A stretch of 20,268 bases of DNA from Welwitschia mirabilis (GCA_051453625.1 JBOZIK010000001.1:169620663-169640930), one strand, 5' to 3'. Positions 1 to 9,753 are shown, counted from the first letter of the stretch. Notes: generated by a model not told the origin, from the letters alone. Numbers and translations are program-made.

Positions 1-80
1 TTTGCCGAGTTTGGCTAACGAGTCCGAGTCCAGGTAGCCAAACAAGTTTGGTGTCGAGTCCGAGTTTCACAACCATGAGC
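1..80. repeat. GAGTCCGAG-rich stretch
   Basis: The phrase CGAGTCCGAGT and close variants occur at least twice in the first 75 bases, mixed with GTTTGGCTA and GTAGCCAAAC, which are near reverse complements. It looks like the edge of a repetitive element cut by the window border. No family can be assigned. Confidence 0.3.
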
Positions 81-172
81 CAAACCACTGTAAAAGTTCT
101 AATGCACATTTTTGCTTTATTTTTTAGTTCAATCTTGAACTGTTTATAGGTTCTCTTATTCTTCTAAATTAA

Positions 173-232
173 AAATTTGAAAAACCCTATTCACCAAGAC
201 ACAAATTTGAAAAACCCTATTCACCAAGACAC
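173..232. repeat. Perfect 30-bp tandem duplication
   Basis: A 30-base unit starting AAATTTGAAAAACCC and ending CAAGACAC is present twice in a row (173-202 and 203-232) with no mismatch. Perfect identity suggests a recent slippage or repair event. It lies downstream of the last exon candidate, outside any coding part I can see. Confidence 0.9.
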
Positions 233-559
233 AGCCCCTCTGCCCCCCTCTTCCTAGGGTGTTTCTGATCCTAACAATAGGCTTTTTGAGCCTTCTACTT
301 TCTGAAAACCTTCAAGCGCAAAGTATTTGATTGGAAGCCAAGTCAATAAACTGGAAGCAGGGCTATTTTGCATCTACTATTGTTCCTGTTTTGGAGCACT
401 AGCACTCCTATTGTTAGCAATACACTAGCCATCACAGAACTGGATTTTTGAAAATCTAGGAGATAGATATCTTTGTTGGTGTATATTGAAATTTAAAATT
501 ATTCTTGCTAGCATACAGGATGCCTAAAAAGTGATAGCCTACATATAAGACAATAAATT

Positions 560-611
560 TATGCCAGATCCCAACACCAAGCAAGGAATACAGGACTACA
601 AAAGAGGGATC
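560..611 (-). CDS. Exon candidate 10, 3' limit unknown
   Basis: The acceptor TACTTTGTGGTGCAG is followed in phase 0 by DPSFVVLYSLLG, which agrees with the phase left by exon 9. The frame stays open to TAG near 456, so this could be a terminal exon of about 52 codons, or it may be spliced earlier, for example at CTTG/GTGTTG near 577. The end coordinate is provisional. Only the acceptor and phase support it. Confidence 0.25.
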
Positions 612-752
612 CTGCACCACAAAGTACCTGTAGTTAAGCTGACTCAAAGTCATGGACGACAAATATGTAAATGACCACATGGTTTTGCATGTTAAAACAC
701 TATGCTAGCAGGAATTAAAAAGGAAGCGCTCTAATGGAAAATACAACTTGAC

Positions 753-970
753 CTTAGATACACCTCTAACAACAAATCCAAGAAATGTCCGCCAGTCCCC
801 ATCTTCAGAGCTTGGAAACAATGGAAGTTCTTTCCTAAAACTCCTCATGAACTTCTCCTTCAATAGATACTAGATGTTTCTGATAGAACAACAATTGTTC
901 CACTTCCTCAAAACAACGAAGTTGAGTGGAAGAAGCAACAACTTCCTTTGCACATCTTTGACTCAATGAT
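753..970 (-). pseudogene. Exon candidate 9 with a one-base homopolymer frameshift
   Basis: The acceptor ATGTTAGCTCAG is followed by one base and then 44 codons, starting SLSQRCAKEVVASS. The frame breaks at a run of four T (minus strand; plus 837-840). Dropping one T continues a protein-like frame, KELPLFPSSEDGDWRTFLGF, for 28 codons to the donor AAG/GTCAAG at 752. Counted that way the exon is 1 + 72 codons + 1 extra base. A one-base indel in a homopolymer can be a sequencing slip or a true mutation. The quality of both halves argues for a real exon. Confidence 0.5.
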
Positions 971-1232
971 CTGAGCTAACATAATAATATAAGAAGCTTC
1001 AGAGGTCAAAGAAAACAATGATTAGGGCCCACATGAACATGAAATCAAGAGTGAATAAGACGACATGAGAAATACAATAGTAAACAAGTGTAGAAAGAAC
1101 AAAAGCAATCTTAGAAGTGTTAGACCGCATCTGGAACACAACTCCAACGGTCAACGTGTACCTAAAAACGGGTGCTCTCCCACTTGTATTCAAAATATAC
1201 CTATCAAACTTGCATGAAGGCCAATTGCTTAC

Positions 1233-1323
1233 TTGCAGAACACAATAGCACAGGAACCCGGTTCTTCCACAATCCAGAAGAGTTGACAATGGCAGTTGGG
1301 TACCTTCTACACAAAGATGGAGG
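1233..1323 (-). pseudogene. Exon candidate 8, alternative starts, one with a TAG
   Basis: The donor is TCTGCAA/GTAAGC at 1232. The frame that agrees with the next exon reads VPNCHCQLFWIVEEPGSC. Acceptor CTCTTTTAG gives a start at 1323 and includes an in-frame TAG at 1307-1309. Acceptor CTTTGTGTAG gives a start at 1306 with no stop, phase 0. The upstream exon fits the 1323 start only if its frame break is corrected. The exon leaves in phase 2 with AA, and the single A at the start of exon 9 makes a Lys codon. Confidence 0.4.
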
Positions 1324-1381
1324 CTAAAAGAGTAGCCAAACCATATTGAAACATAAAAGAAAGGACTATGATGTAGGCTTG

Positions 1382-1602
1382 AAGATTTGAGAAGATTGGA
1401 CCAATAAAATATTTATGTTTAATGACTCAATACATACTTGTTGGCATATTAGTCTTCTGCTAGTTTAATATAGAATTATGACTCTCATACCTTGCATAGG
1501 CACCTAGCTATGCCAAAGATTTGAGAAGATTGGACCAATAAAATAGTTATGCTAGTCGAGTTATGAATCGCATACCTTGCATGGGCACCCAGCTATGCCA
1601 AA
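1382..1602. repeat. Imperfect tandem duplication covering an exon end
   Basis: Copy 1 is 1382-1515 and copy 2 is 1516-1602. Both start AAGATTTGAGAAGATTGG and end with variants of CATACCTTGCATGGGCACC followed by AGCTATGCCA. Copy 2 lacks about 47 internal bases. On the minus strand the shared right part is the 3' end of exon candidate 7 with its GTATG donor, so the donor exists twice (1575-1574 and 1490-1489). Confidence 0.8.
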
Positions 1603-1731
1603 TTACTTGCACAACTTCATGGCTCAGTCCTCGGAAAAGGATCCAGTGAACATATCTATCAATTGCCCTTCAAGATTAGCCACACTTTTTTGAACTTGCT
1701 CATAGGTGAATTGTTGTAAGTTGCCAATGTG
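1576..1731 (-). pseudogene. Exon candidate 7 with a frame break
   Basis: The acceptor ATAAATGTAG is followed in phase 0 by HIGNLQQFTYEQVQ and then VANLEGQLIDMF. The frame then meets TGA at 1624-1626. Beyond it the protein-like reading moves to another frame, LSHEVVQVIWHSWVPMQ, up to the donor CAAG/GTATGC at 1575-1574. A missing base (or two extra) near 1624-1632 would explain this. The last bases of the exon and its donor lie in a tandem duplication (1382-1602), so a second near-identical donor sits at 1490-1489. Either the gene is decaying here or the base calls are wrong. Confidence 0.4.
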
Positions 1732-1865
1732 CTACATTTATGAGCATTAAAAAAGATTCATGATGATGTTTATAACACCTAAACTCTTATAATATATGCC
1801 AATTGATTAGTTTTCACAATGTAGTGTGACAAAATTTGCTTCAACCACATAAGTTGTTCCACTTT

Positions 1866-1913
1866 AGCAGTTGAAAACAGAAAAAAAGGTGGAAGTTCAC
1901 TTCTTACTATGCC
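1866..1913 (-). CDS. Exon candidate 6, minimal extent
   Basis: The acceptor GAATTGTTTGGTTTCAG has a good pyrimidine run. The exon starts in phase 0 with GIVRSELPPFFLFSTA and stays open to about 1783. The 3' limit is uncertain: a phase-0 donor ATT/GTGAAA follows about 50 bases below 1866, and the frame closes with TAG near 1780. The end coordinate given is only the part I am surest of; the exon probably reaches about 1818. The frame continues KVEQLMWLKQIL beyond 1866, which still looks coding. Confidence 0.4.
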
Positions 1914-2010
1914 CTGAAACCAAACAATTCCCCAAGACATATCATTATCCACTTGTGTTGTTTTGACCCTCAACACATTTGACCCAACGTGCATTGTTAC
2001 CCAACAAGAC

Positions 2011-2120
2011 CAAGTATAGCATCACATGGAAACCAATACCATAATTTTGAATATATCTTTCATCATATAAATATTCTTTCAATAGATGATAAGCGTAATT
2101 CTGTAAGTGTTGCTTGATTT
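2011..2120 (-). CDS. Exon candidate 5, first after the giant intron
   Basis: The acceptor is GTATTTGTGCTAG. Two bases, AA, complete a Glu codon with the G from exon 4, and 36 codons follow, starting IKQHLQNYAYHLLKEYLY. The best phase-compatible donor is TTG/GTCTTG at 2010, which is weak. A better-looking donor, GTAACA at 2000, would leave phase 1 and then meets a stop in the next exon. The composition, rich in Tyr, Leu and His, looks like real protein rather than chance. The link to exon 4 across about 15.4 kb rests only on phase and style. Confidence 0.45.
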
Positions 2121-2449
2121 CTAGCACAAATACGTATGCTAAAAGCAATATTTGTTTTGGTTGAAGTCAAAACACAGTATGAAACAAATCATACCTCAAT
2201 ACAATTTTGCATCCAATAACATACCATAAGGTTAGAAAATCTTGTGATTTGGCACTAGATTGAATAGGCATGCCAATCTCCTTAAAATTAACCATCTCAT
2301 ATCTTTGTAGGTCTACATGGACTATAATGGCATAATCAAAAGACTAAACCTCGAGACCCCATCTCCAACTACATCAAACAGTTATATGGCCATGTCCTTG
2401 TTACTTTAATATTTTTGGTATTTTAATTGTTACTTTATTTTTAGAAAGA

Positions 2450-2530
2450 GTAAAATAACATGTTTTTAATTGTTAATTTACTACTACAAACAATAAAGTA
2501 TTGGTCTTTTGTTCCTATATGTTATTTTAC
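2450..2530. repeat. AT-rich inverted repeat
   Basis: GTAAAATAACAT at 2450-2461 is the exact reverse complement of ATGTTATTTTAC at 2519-2530, giving 12-bp arms 57 bases apart. A second inner pair, TACTTTATT near 2431 and AATAAAGTA near 2492, partly overlaps it. It may be a fold-back or MITE remnant, or simply AT-rich chance. No flanking target duplication was found. Confidence 0.35.
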
Positions 2531-2633
2531 TATAATAATAAAAGAAATTGTGTTTGTTTTTTATAGTTAATTTTTTTAATCCAAGGTGACCCAAAACATT
2601 CTTCAACTTTTGCCTTTCAAAAGGTCCATGTCA

Positions 2634-2766
2634 CATGTCACATACCCTTCTTGATGACTTACCCTCTCCCAATAGGTTCGAAAAGAGACTCTGCCAAAGG
2701 TCCATGTCACATACCCTTCTTGATGACTTACCCTCTCCCAATAGGTTCGAAAAGAGACTCTACCAA
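2634..2766 (+). repeat. 68-bp tandem repeat, LTR-end-like, cut by gap 1
   Basis: Copy 1 (2621-2695) and copy 2 (2696-2764) share CATACCCTTCTTGATGACTT and CCCAATAGGTTCGAAAAG almost perfectly; copy 1 has an extra GTCACAT. The phrase TGTCACATACCC looks like an LTR terminus, and related sequence occurs at 6366 and 13675. The array ends exactly at the run of N, so more copies are probably missing from the assembly. Confidence 0.75.
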
Positions 2767-2866
2767 NNNNNNNNNNNNNNNNNNNNNNNNNNNNNNNNNN
2801 NNNNNNNNNNNNNNNNNNNNNNNNNNNNNNNNNNNNNNNNNNNNNNNNNNNNNNNNNNNNNNNNNN
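2767..2866. other. Assembly gap 1 (100 N)
   Basis: Exactly 100 N, the usual placeholder for a gap of unknown size. It starts immediately after a tandem repeat, which explains the failure to assemble. Confidence 0.95.
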
Positions 2867-4159
2867 TGGTGCTATGCCAAAAGAAGAGCGACAAAAGTTA
2901 CAAGTTTTATGGCATATGTATTTTGGTGAACTTGCTCAATTAAAATATCATTGTGCAAGCATTTTAGGTCACAACCCTTGCAATTGTGCATCAACTTGTA
3001 TTTTGTAATGGCATTCGATGTCATATTATACACTTATATATTGTTCTTACTAATGCTTTTTTCTGCAATGTGAGACAATGAACAACTGACGTTATTATCG
3101 TTTGAACATTCTAATAATAGATATTTTTCTTTCACAAATTCTAATTTTTTTGGATAAATTCCTAAATGTATTTGCATTTTGTATGTGATGTATAATGTTT
3201 CTACATAATAATTGGTCTTCCAATTCTCTATGTACTTCAAATGCTTTTTGAATTGCTTTTTTTTAAGTGTTTTTAGTAATATTGTTTATAGATATTATGA
3301 ATTTTAGATTGCCTGAACTTTTAAATAGAAAACAATTACTGACATTTTGCATTGATATTTTGTGCCGACATGATGACATGTCTCCCCAACACGACTTTTT
3401 CAGGCTACTGACATAAACTAAGTGCTGATATTTGCATCAATGGGTCCTGTAAATAAAACATCATATTAAGCAATAGTATCAGTAATCATGAAAACATAAC
3501 AATATATATATGTTACATGACATAATAAGTAAAATGCAGGGACATCAGAAACTCCAACTTTTTATTCATTAATGTACAAAGCAAAGCAAAACGCTTTATT
3601 AAGTTTTATTCATTTGCAAAAGGAAAAACATAAACACAAACTAGATAAAATGAAACACACCTAAAATATCATATCATAATATAGTGTTAGAAAAGATAGT
3701 GAAGCATATAAATTTTATACGTGAAATAAACTATCATACATAAAATGATCAAGCATTAAATACAAAATATTGATAAAGGTAGAAGTTAAAAACTTAGGAA
3801 ACAACTGGTTATATACCCCAGCTCAAATGAAAACTAGGATTTTGGAGTGAAAAATACATAGCTTGGTTACAATTTATTAACACAAAAAGAAAACCTAAGA
3901 ACAAAAAATAAAAAGATTTTTTCCTCTTTAGATTGATAATTTTTGCAAAACAAATAAGAGTAGGTGCCCCCCAGAGCTCACAACCTTCTTAAATGCGACT
4001 ACGTGAGACGTGTACCTCTCATTTCATCATTGAAGAAGGTACTAATATTTTTAAGTTTTAAAGAAAACAGATACACAAACAAAAAGAATCTTTCCAACTT
4101 TTGGTTTTTTAAAGATTTTATCACATTTATATTTGAAAGACGAATCAAAATAGATCTCA
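2867..4159. other. Unassigned AT-rich intronic stretch
   Basis: No coding frame, LTR or repeat unit was recognised. On the minus strand the part near 3960-4010 resembles the region just downstream of a gypsy pol gene, containing a G-run with GGGGGGCACC, so it may be the tail of the integrase remnant that follows. Confidence 0.4.
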
Positions 4160-4990
4160 ACTCCATTTAAATTTTGATTATTGAATAACTTGAGTTTACA
4201 TCTGTTTATGATTTGAACATGACCAGTTTTAGGATTTAAATATCAATAGTCCCAAAAGGAAATACATGAATAACAATAAAGGGACCTTTGCATCTAGATT
4301 TTAACCTTTTAGGAAATATATGAAAACAAGAATTGAAAAGTAAAACTTTATCACTTGCATGAAAAGTTTTCCTTAGAATGATCTGATCATGATAACATTT
4401 CATTCGTTTTTTAGCGAGAACTTAGTTATCATAAGCACTTAATCGTATTTCCTCTAATTTATTCAATTAATCCAATCTATTTTTAGCATATCTTTCAAAC
4501 TTAAGATTTAGTTTACAAGTAGCATCAAAAGCTTGATGTTCTGTACCAACAAAAAGAAACATTGCTTACTAAAAACAAGTTTGTAAGGAGTTATGTACAT
4601 GGGAGTTTTAAAACTGTACAATTACCCCATAATGCATTAGAAAATTTTAATGACCAATCTCTTCTATTAGCACTAACCCTTTTTTTGAAGACTTCAAGTA
4701 AGCTTGTAGTTAGTTACATTGGTTTTGCCATTGGCTTGAGGATGATATATAGTAGCCACTTTATGGGTAATACAACATTTAAACGTAAGGTTTCTAAGGA
4801 CTTTGTTCTAAAAATGGGCTTCTTGATCACTAATGACCACTGTGGGATGACCAAAATAGGATATAACATGATCTTTTAAAAATCTAATAACAGTTTTGGC
4901 ATCACAATTTCTACAAGCTTTGCGTTAATGTTGTTTATGGATGCTAATGACATGTATAACAATTTCATTGATTTTAAAGGCTTCGTAATA
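4160..4990 (-). pseudogene. Ty3/gypsy integrase remnant
   Basis: Translated in shifting frames, the minus strand reads like the second half of a plant gypsy integrase. In order: a core-strand remnant (around 4940), VISDQEAHF with the second catalytic Asp (near 4830), THKVATIYHPQANGK (near 4750), RDWSLKFSNALWG (near 4650), TPYKLVFSK (near 4575), NKLEEIRLSAYDN (near 4450), KVLLFNS (near 4340) and KSRCKGPF ending KTGHVQ (near 4290-4215). The region after YHPQANGK, where the family carries its catalytic Glu, shows Asn in that position. There are at least three frame changes and several stops. The LEEIRLSAYDN and KVLLFNS blocks fit the Athila/Tat group of gypsy elements. RT and RNase H are not seen upstream. 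The element is dead. Confidence 0.8.
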
Positions 4991-6365
4991 CATTATGGAC
5001 AAGAAATGTATTCTTTATTTTAGTGTAGTCTAGAATGTTGTGAAAAGTAACTATTTGGTGAGGTTTGCGATGCCAATCATGAATGATAGTTCCTAATTTT
5101 CTATAGTGTAACCTATCAAACTTATTATTTTGGAAGAACTGGTATTAATCCAGTTATTGATTATGTTATTTGATTGTATGCTCTTAGACACGATTTCTTG
5201 GAAAATCTATAGTTCTGTACGAATCGAGGTTGAGAGGCATTGAAGAGAAACTATATATTTCATAGACCCAGCACTCAAGGGTCCTTTTCTCTTCCATTGG
5301 TATCTTCTATCAGAATCTTTTCTTTATTGAATATTTGAGCTTGCAGGTTTCAAGTGTTCAGATACCAGGGACTTTGTATAGATTATTATATATCTCTTTA
5401 ATTGAGCCCATTTCTCTTTATGATAAAGGAAGTTGGAGAGAGTAACATTATCCAAATTGATTATGTACAGGAACCCACCTCCTAACAGGTTCTTGTGTGG
5501 GTGCAGGTTAAGAAAAAACACAAAATGAAGCATCATGATTTTGGAGAAGGGTTGGCTCTTCTGAATAAAAGGTATATTTTTTTCTCTTCTTTTGGTTCAT
5601 GTATGACAATGCCATAAAAGAACGAAAAATACTTGAATTACTGAATATGATATTATTGCTAGAAGTAAATGCCTTAAAGCAAAAATATTGAATATGCCAT
5701 GGAAATTAACCGTCATAAAACTAATAAAAGTTACTCTGTGTTAATTGATGAAGGCTTTGTCAAACTGTTTTTGGATTATAGAAATGTTAGTTGGGTTAAG
5801 GCATTGGGATCGGATTGGATCTAGGGGGAATCATTCACTTTATGACTAGCTACTAAAGTATTGGTAAGCATTTTGAAGACTAATTGGCAAAATGACAGTG
5901 GCAAGATGATGGTATGGTACAAGGTTGATGATAGGAAGAAGTTTCAAGGTAGAAGAGGAATTTCGATGAATCTGGTCAAATGCCTATGTACATTAGCATT
6001 CTATGCTAGAAGTGATGGATGTTATCATACAAGGTTAAATGTTCAAATCAAGAACTCATGAGTGAGTGTGGGTACTGAAAATTTTATCCTCAAATACCTG
6101 ATTCTGATTTTGCAAATGTGGGTTCACAATTCACTACAAATGAAATGAAGTAGTGTCTTGAATACTGTTATTAAAATTTGATCTCGAAGGCAGTAATCCA
6201 AATCAGTGTACATGATACTAGATCTATCAAATGATAACTAATGCAAGCACAAATATGTCTATATCATAAGATATTGAAAGCTCAGAGAAGATAAGGATGG
6301 AAATGTGTTTCTATGATGAAGAGCTTTGTCGCTATTTGAAGTGTTGTCTCCATTTCATAGTTTGA
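4991..6365. other. Unassigned stretch
   Basis: No retroelement domain was recognised on either strand. On the plus strand a 65-base segment (5507-5571) between a GGGTGCAG acceptor and a GTATAT donor reads KKKHKMKHHDFGEGLALLNK, and an open frame lies at 5861-6061. Neither matches anything I know, so they are not called as genes. Confidence 0.35.
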
Positions 6366-6421
6366 TGTGCCCTTCTTGGATAGGTGATGCCCTCTCGATA
6401 GACTGGAAACAAGACCCTATT
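6366..6421 (+). repeat. Second copy of the LTR-end-like repeat
   Basis: TGTGCCCTTCTTGGATAGG and GATGCCCTCTCGATAG align with the repeats at 2641-2700 and 13681-13740. It is the most diverged of the three. No primer-binding-like sequence lies to its left, and the far end of any LTR could not be defined. Confidence 0.5.
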
Positions 6422-7299
6422 GGAGGATGGTCACAAGATTTAGGCCTCCTCTGTACCCCCAACCCTAAACTGGACCCCAACCAAACGGGTACCATCCCTT
6501 GCTCTAACTTGAGTCCACACTAGTAAGAATCTTATCGGCAAACCATACCCACAATATAAGGGTTAGAGGGTGGGGATCCCTAATAGTCTCTAGGTGGGTG
6601 ACATTTGCAACAATGGGTGTATGTAGCTATGGCAACTTGTAGAAGAACTATGAGTAGTGATGTTCATTTGTTATTGATAAAATTCTTCTTTCTTTTAACC
6701 CATCCCAAAGGAGATGCGACTTATGGTGAAAGTTAACCAAGGTATATTAATTAATTGAAAATGTATGACTTTGTAAATATAGACACTATATTCTACCCTC
6801 CTTAAGGATTAAACGTCCCCACTCAATGAATCCCACTGCATACTACCACCAACACAACCAACCCACAAGTGGCCTCTTTATGGCTTCCTACTGGATTGGT
6901 ATCAATAGCAATCGAAGTTGTATCCCCATGCAAAACATACCCGCACTACATTTGGCATAAGACAAAGTAACTCATGTGGTTTCTCTACTATGTTACAAGT
7001 CCATCTGCCCACCCCACCATGGTTTCCTTAACCACCAAAATGCTTGATTTGTCCAGGCACAAAATCCATGTCATACCACAATTCATTTTCCCCTTTCATC
7101 TACTTGGCTTTATTTACTTTTATTTTTTCCAATTAACTTTGGGCATTTTATTTTTATTTTTTCTTTATTATATTATTATTTTTTCCATATTCAACAAGGC
7201 AAATTACCGCTCAATCTGATATAGCCAATCATTGGCCTTTGCTTCATCTCTTGCTCGCCCATTGTAGAGTTGCAACTTATATTGCCTTCTTCAAGAAGT
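6422..7299. other. Unassigned stretch with T-rich and A-rich tracts
   Basis: Nothing coding was recognised. A T-rich tract lies at about 7110-7190, and a run of 14 A begins at 7301. The A run could be the tail of a retroposed sequence reading on the plus strand, but no SINE or LINE body was identified. Confidence 0.3.
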
Positions 7300-7314
7300 T
7301 AAAAAAAAAAAAAA

Positions 7315-7900
7315 CAGTGTAGTGGACAGGCTTCTCTCTCTTTCTCTGTTTCCATTGTTATTTGAATTTGCTCTATTTCCCTCGTTATTAGAGTTTCCAA
7401 CATTATGCTCTTCGCCATTTGGACCATTGGATCTTGCAATTGACTCCCCTTCGTTATTAGACCTCCCACCATTTGGGTCATTGGTTCCTTCCTTATAACC
7501 CCTTCATTGCCTATTATAAATTGGATAGTTAAAGACAAGTCGTGTTAAAATTTTTGGATATTGACCATATTAATTTGTGATTCTCTTCATATTTGCTCAG
7601 TGATCAAGGCAAGCTCTACATATAATTGCTCAGTCTCCATGCATAAATGTTTTATATTAGTAAGGGTTTCAGAATGAGGTGAGTTGTGGACTACCCTAAG
7701 ATTATCTTATAGTCATTTCACTACCTTTGATACAATCCTTGCCACAATAGCCTCATTTTGTTCCATGGTATCTAGATTCCATGGTATATCTAGTAACCTT
7801 TTTTTCTTAGTTAACACTTGTGGTCTTCCTAGTGGAGTAGTGAAGTGGATTGCCTCTGGCACCATCCTTTATAGGATGAATAAAAAGTGGTTAATGGATG
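7315..7900 (-). pseudogene. Gag-like retroelement remnant
   Basis: Read on the minus strand, the region keeps one fairly consistent frame with a few TGA and TAA stops: PEAIHFTTPLGRPQ, IPWNLDTMEQNEAIVARIVS, then METEQLYVELALITEQI and INMVNIQKF. After a frame change it continues as an Asn/Gly/Glu-rich tail, NDPNGGRSNNEGES and NSNNEGNRANSNNNGN. A helical block followed by a hydrophilic low-complexity tail fits the start of a plant gypsy gag. The strand and order also fit the integrase remnant at 4160-4990, with a large internal deletion. No CCHC zinc knuckle was found, so this is tentative. Confidence 0.35.
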
Positions 7901-8092
7901 GGGCCTTTTTGTTGGAAGTGGTCTCATGTCATTTCATAACTATCCTCCTTTTCTCTTCTTTAGTGATGGTATAGGCAAAGTGACTTTTTAATGTTATTTT
8001 GTTTAATGTAATAGTTCCACTTGTAAATTTAGTGTTGGTATTGCTTATAAAAACTAACCAACCCTAATTTATTTACCTTTATAAGAACATCA

Positions 8093-8446
8093 TTATTTAA
8101 TAAATGATTGCTTCTGAAAATTTTTAACAAGCATCTTTACATAAAGCAAAGCATTCAGGTCAACCGAAAATCCATCAAACAAGCTAAACTTCGCTGAATC
8201 AATCTGCAACCAGACTAATTCAATTATGGCCAAATTCTCTCCACAAAAATCACTTGTCACTGCCAAATTTCTCACATGGTGCATTTTCTCTAAATTGTCC
8301 AAAATATCGCCAAAGTTCATCGAAAATAAAATAAAAAGGAAGTAGTTTTCTATATTGATTAACATTTTCTCTAGTCGTGTGTTAGCATCCGGCAGCCATT
8401 TGCAACACACTTTTATTGACATTTCCCATTGTTTTTTACTTTTCAA
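8093..8446 (-). other. Uninterrupted ORF of 117 codons, unrecognised
   Basis: This is the longest ATG-to-stop frame below 12 kb that does not cross a gap. It starts MKSKKQWEMSIKVCCKW and is moderately hydrophobic. There is no domain, splice context or repeat homology that I can name. In AT-rich DNA of this length one such frame can arise by chance. It could also be a piece of a retroelement polyprotein upstream of the gag-like region. Confidence 0.15.
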
Positions 8447-8490
8447 AACTCATAATCACAATTGCAAGTGGAAAGCATTGTGAAACAACT

Positions 8491-8898
8491 GATTTCATTT
8501 ATTTGAATAATGGATTTTACAAATAGTTTGCTCAGTTTATTGATTCATTTTTTATTTCGAAGTCTAAGGTTTTTGATTTTGTCATATTCAATCAGGATTT
8601 CATGTTTAAAATAGAAACAGACGCATATGTTTGATTTTGTTAAGTTTAATAGCAATCTAGATTTTGACTAGGAATACTTGTATTCAAAACAATCGATTTC
8701 ATTGAATTTAGTAGCAATTTCTATAGCTACTTTGCCCAATTTGCTAAGTTGTTTCTGATTTTGAAGTCTCATATTCATCAACAGTTTTGTGTTCGACATA
8801 GAAAATCAATGCATACATTTCAATTATATTACTTCCATAGCGATCTAGATTTTGTTTAGAACAAAATCATGTTCAAAATAAAAGCAATTCAAATTTCA
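8491..8898. repeat. Degenerate 204-bp tandem duplication
   Basis: Copy 1 (8491-8694) and copy 2 (8695-8898) share, in order, GATTTCATT, a TTTGCTCAGTTT-like block, GAAGTCT, a CATATTCAATCA-like block, AAAATAGAAA, GCAATCTAGATTTTG and TTCAAAA. The identity is clearly partial, so this is an old duplication. Such repeats are common in untranslated and spacer parts of large plant gypsy elements. Confidence 0.6.
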
Positions 8899-9107
8899 AA
8901 CTTTCTACATCGAATTTTAGTCCAAGTCATAAATAGTTTTTCATCCTAATGCTACAACTTTCTTACCATAAAATTTAGGATCTATAGTTTAATAACACTA
9001 TGGATATTTTATAATTTTTTCATTTAGAATTTGCTTGTGTCCTTGGGAAAAATCGATGTTCTATTTTTTCTTGAGTTTTTGCCCAGTCAGGAATTTTGTG
9101 CCAAATC

Positions 9108-9255
9108 GATCCTAACTTTGTGCCAAATTTTCTGCCAAACTAAATTTTGAGAGTGTTAAATCCAATCTTGAATTATGAATTGATCCTAACTTTATGCCAA
9201 ATTTTCTGCCAAACTAATTTTTGACGGTGCTAAATCCAATCTTGAATTACGAATT
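9108..9255. repeat. 74-bp tandem duplication
   Basis: Two copies (9108-9181 and 9182-9255) start GATCCTAACTTTGTGCCAAA or its variant and share AAATCCAATCTTGAATTA. Only a few differences separate them, so this is much younger than the 204-bp repeat upstream. Just before it, GAATTTTGTGCCAAATC may be a truncated third copy. Confidence 0.85.
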
Positions 9256-9417
9256 GAATACCATGACAAAAAGTCCATTAACAGCAAATATTTCTTGATT
9301 GAACATCGTGTGTCTGTGAAGGTAAGGGTAACGTAGTTGGCCAACCCCTACAAACTTGTTCACTTCTTTCTCACTTCTCTCTTTTTTGGTTTATTGTCAT
9401 ACAATCCAAGTCATCTA

Positions 9418-9538
9418 ACCGTATGACCAAAACCATAAAGTCATACATTTTAAACCATTTAGCCATATGGTTCTAAAAGGTATAACCGTGTGGTTGAGCC
9501 ATTCAACCATATGGTCAAGCAATATGATCGTGTGGTCA
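9418..9538. repeat. Cluster of CCGTGTGG / CCATATGG motifs
   Basis: Within 120 bases there are five variants of the word (A/C)C(G/A)T(A/G)TGG(T): near 9419, 9462, 9486, 9507 and 9528. The last three are spaced 21 bases apart. CCATATGG is itself a palindrome. It looks like a decayed short tandem repeat of about 21 bp. Confidence 0.5.
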
Positions 9539-9753
9539 AAAGAAGAAACAGTATAGCTATAACTTTAACGACATTTTTTTGGGTCAATACTTAATCCCTT
9601 CATAATTTACTAATAACACAATCAATGCACTAGTGTTTGTGCAAATGGCGAGGAAAAAACTCCTCCACATCCATGAGTCCAACATGTCTATAAGGTTCAA
9701 AAGGTTCCTCAAATTGATTGTTCCCACGTCCATTCTAAGGGGCAAACCAAACT

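Noticed and set aside
999-1289. Minus-strand ORF of 96 codons starting MSTLLDCGR
   Set aside because: Its frame conflicts with the frame required by the next exon; the other frame of the same segment joins better and the rest runs into intron.
2635-2943. Plus-strand ORFs crossing gap 1
   Set aside because: They are open only because N codons are not counted as stops; the visible part is tandem repeat.
4562-4879. Plus-strand ORF of 105 codons
   Set aside because: It is the antisense shadow of the gypsy integrase remnant, whose conserved blocks are on the minus strand.
5507-5571. Plus-strand exon-like segment between GGGTGCAG and GTATAT
   Set aside because: The reading is protein-like, but no neighbouring exon with matching phase was found on this strand.
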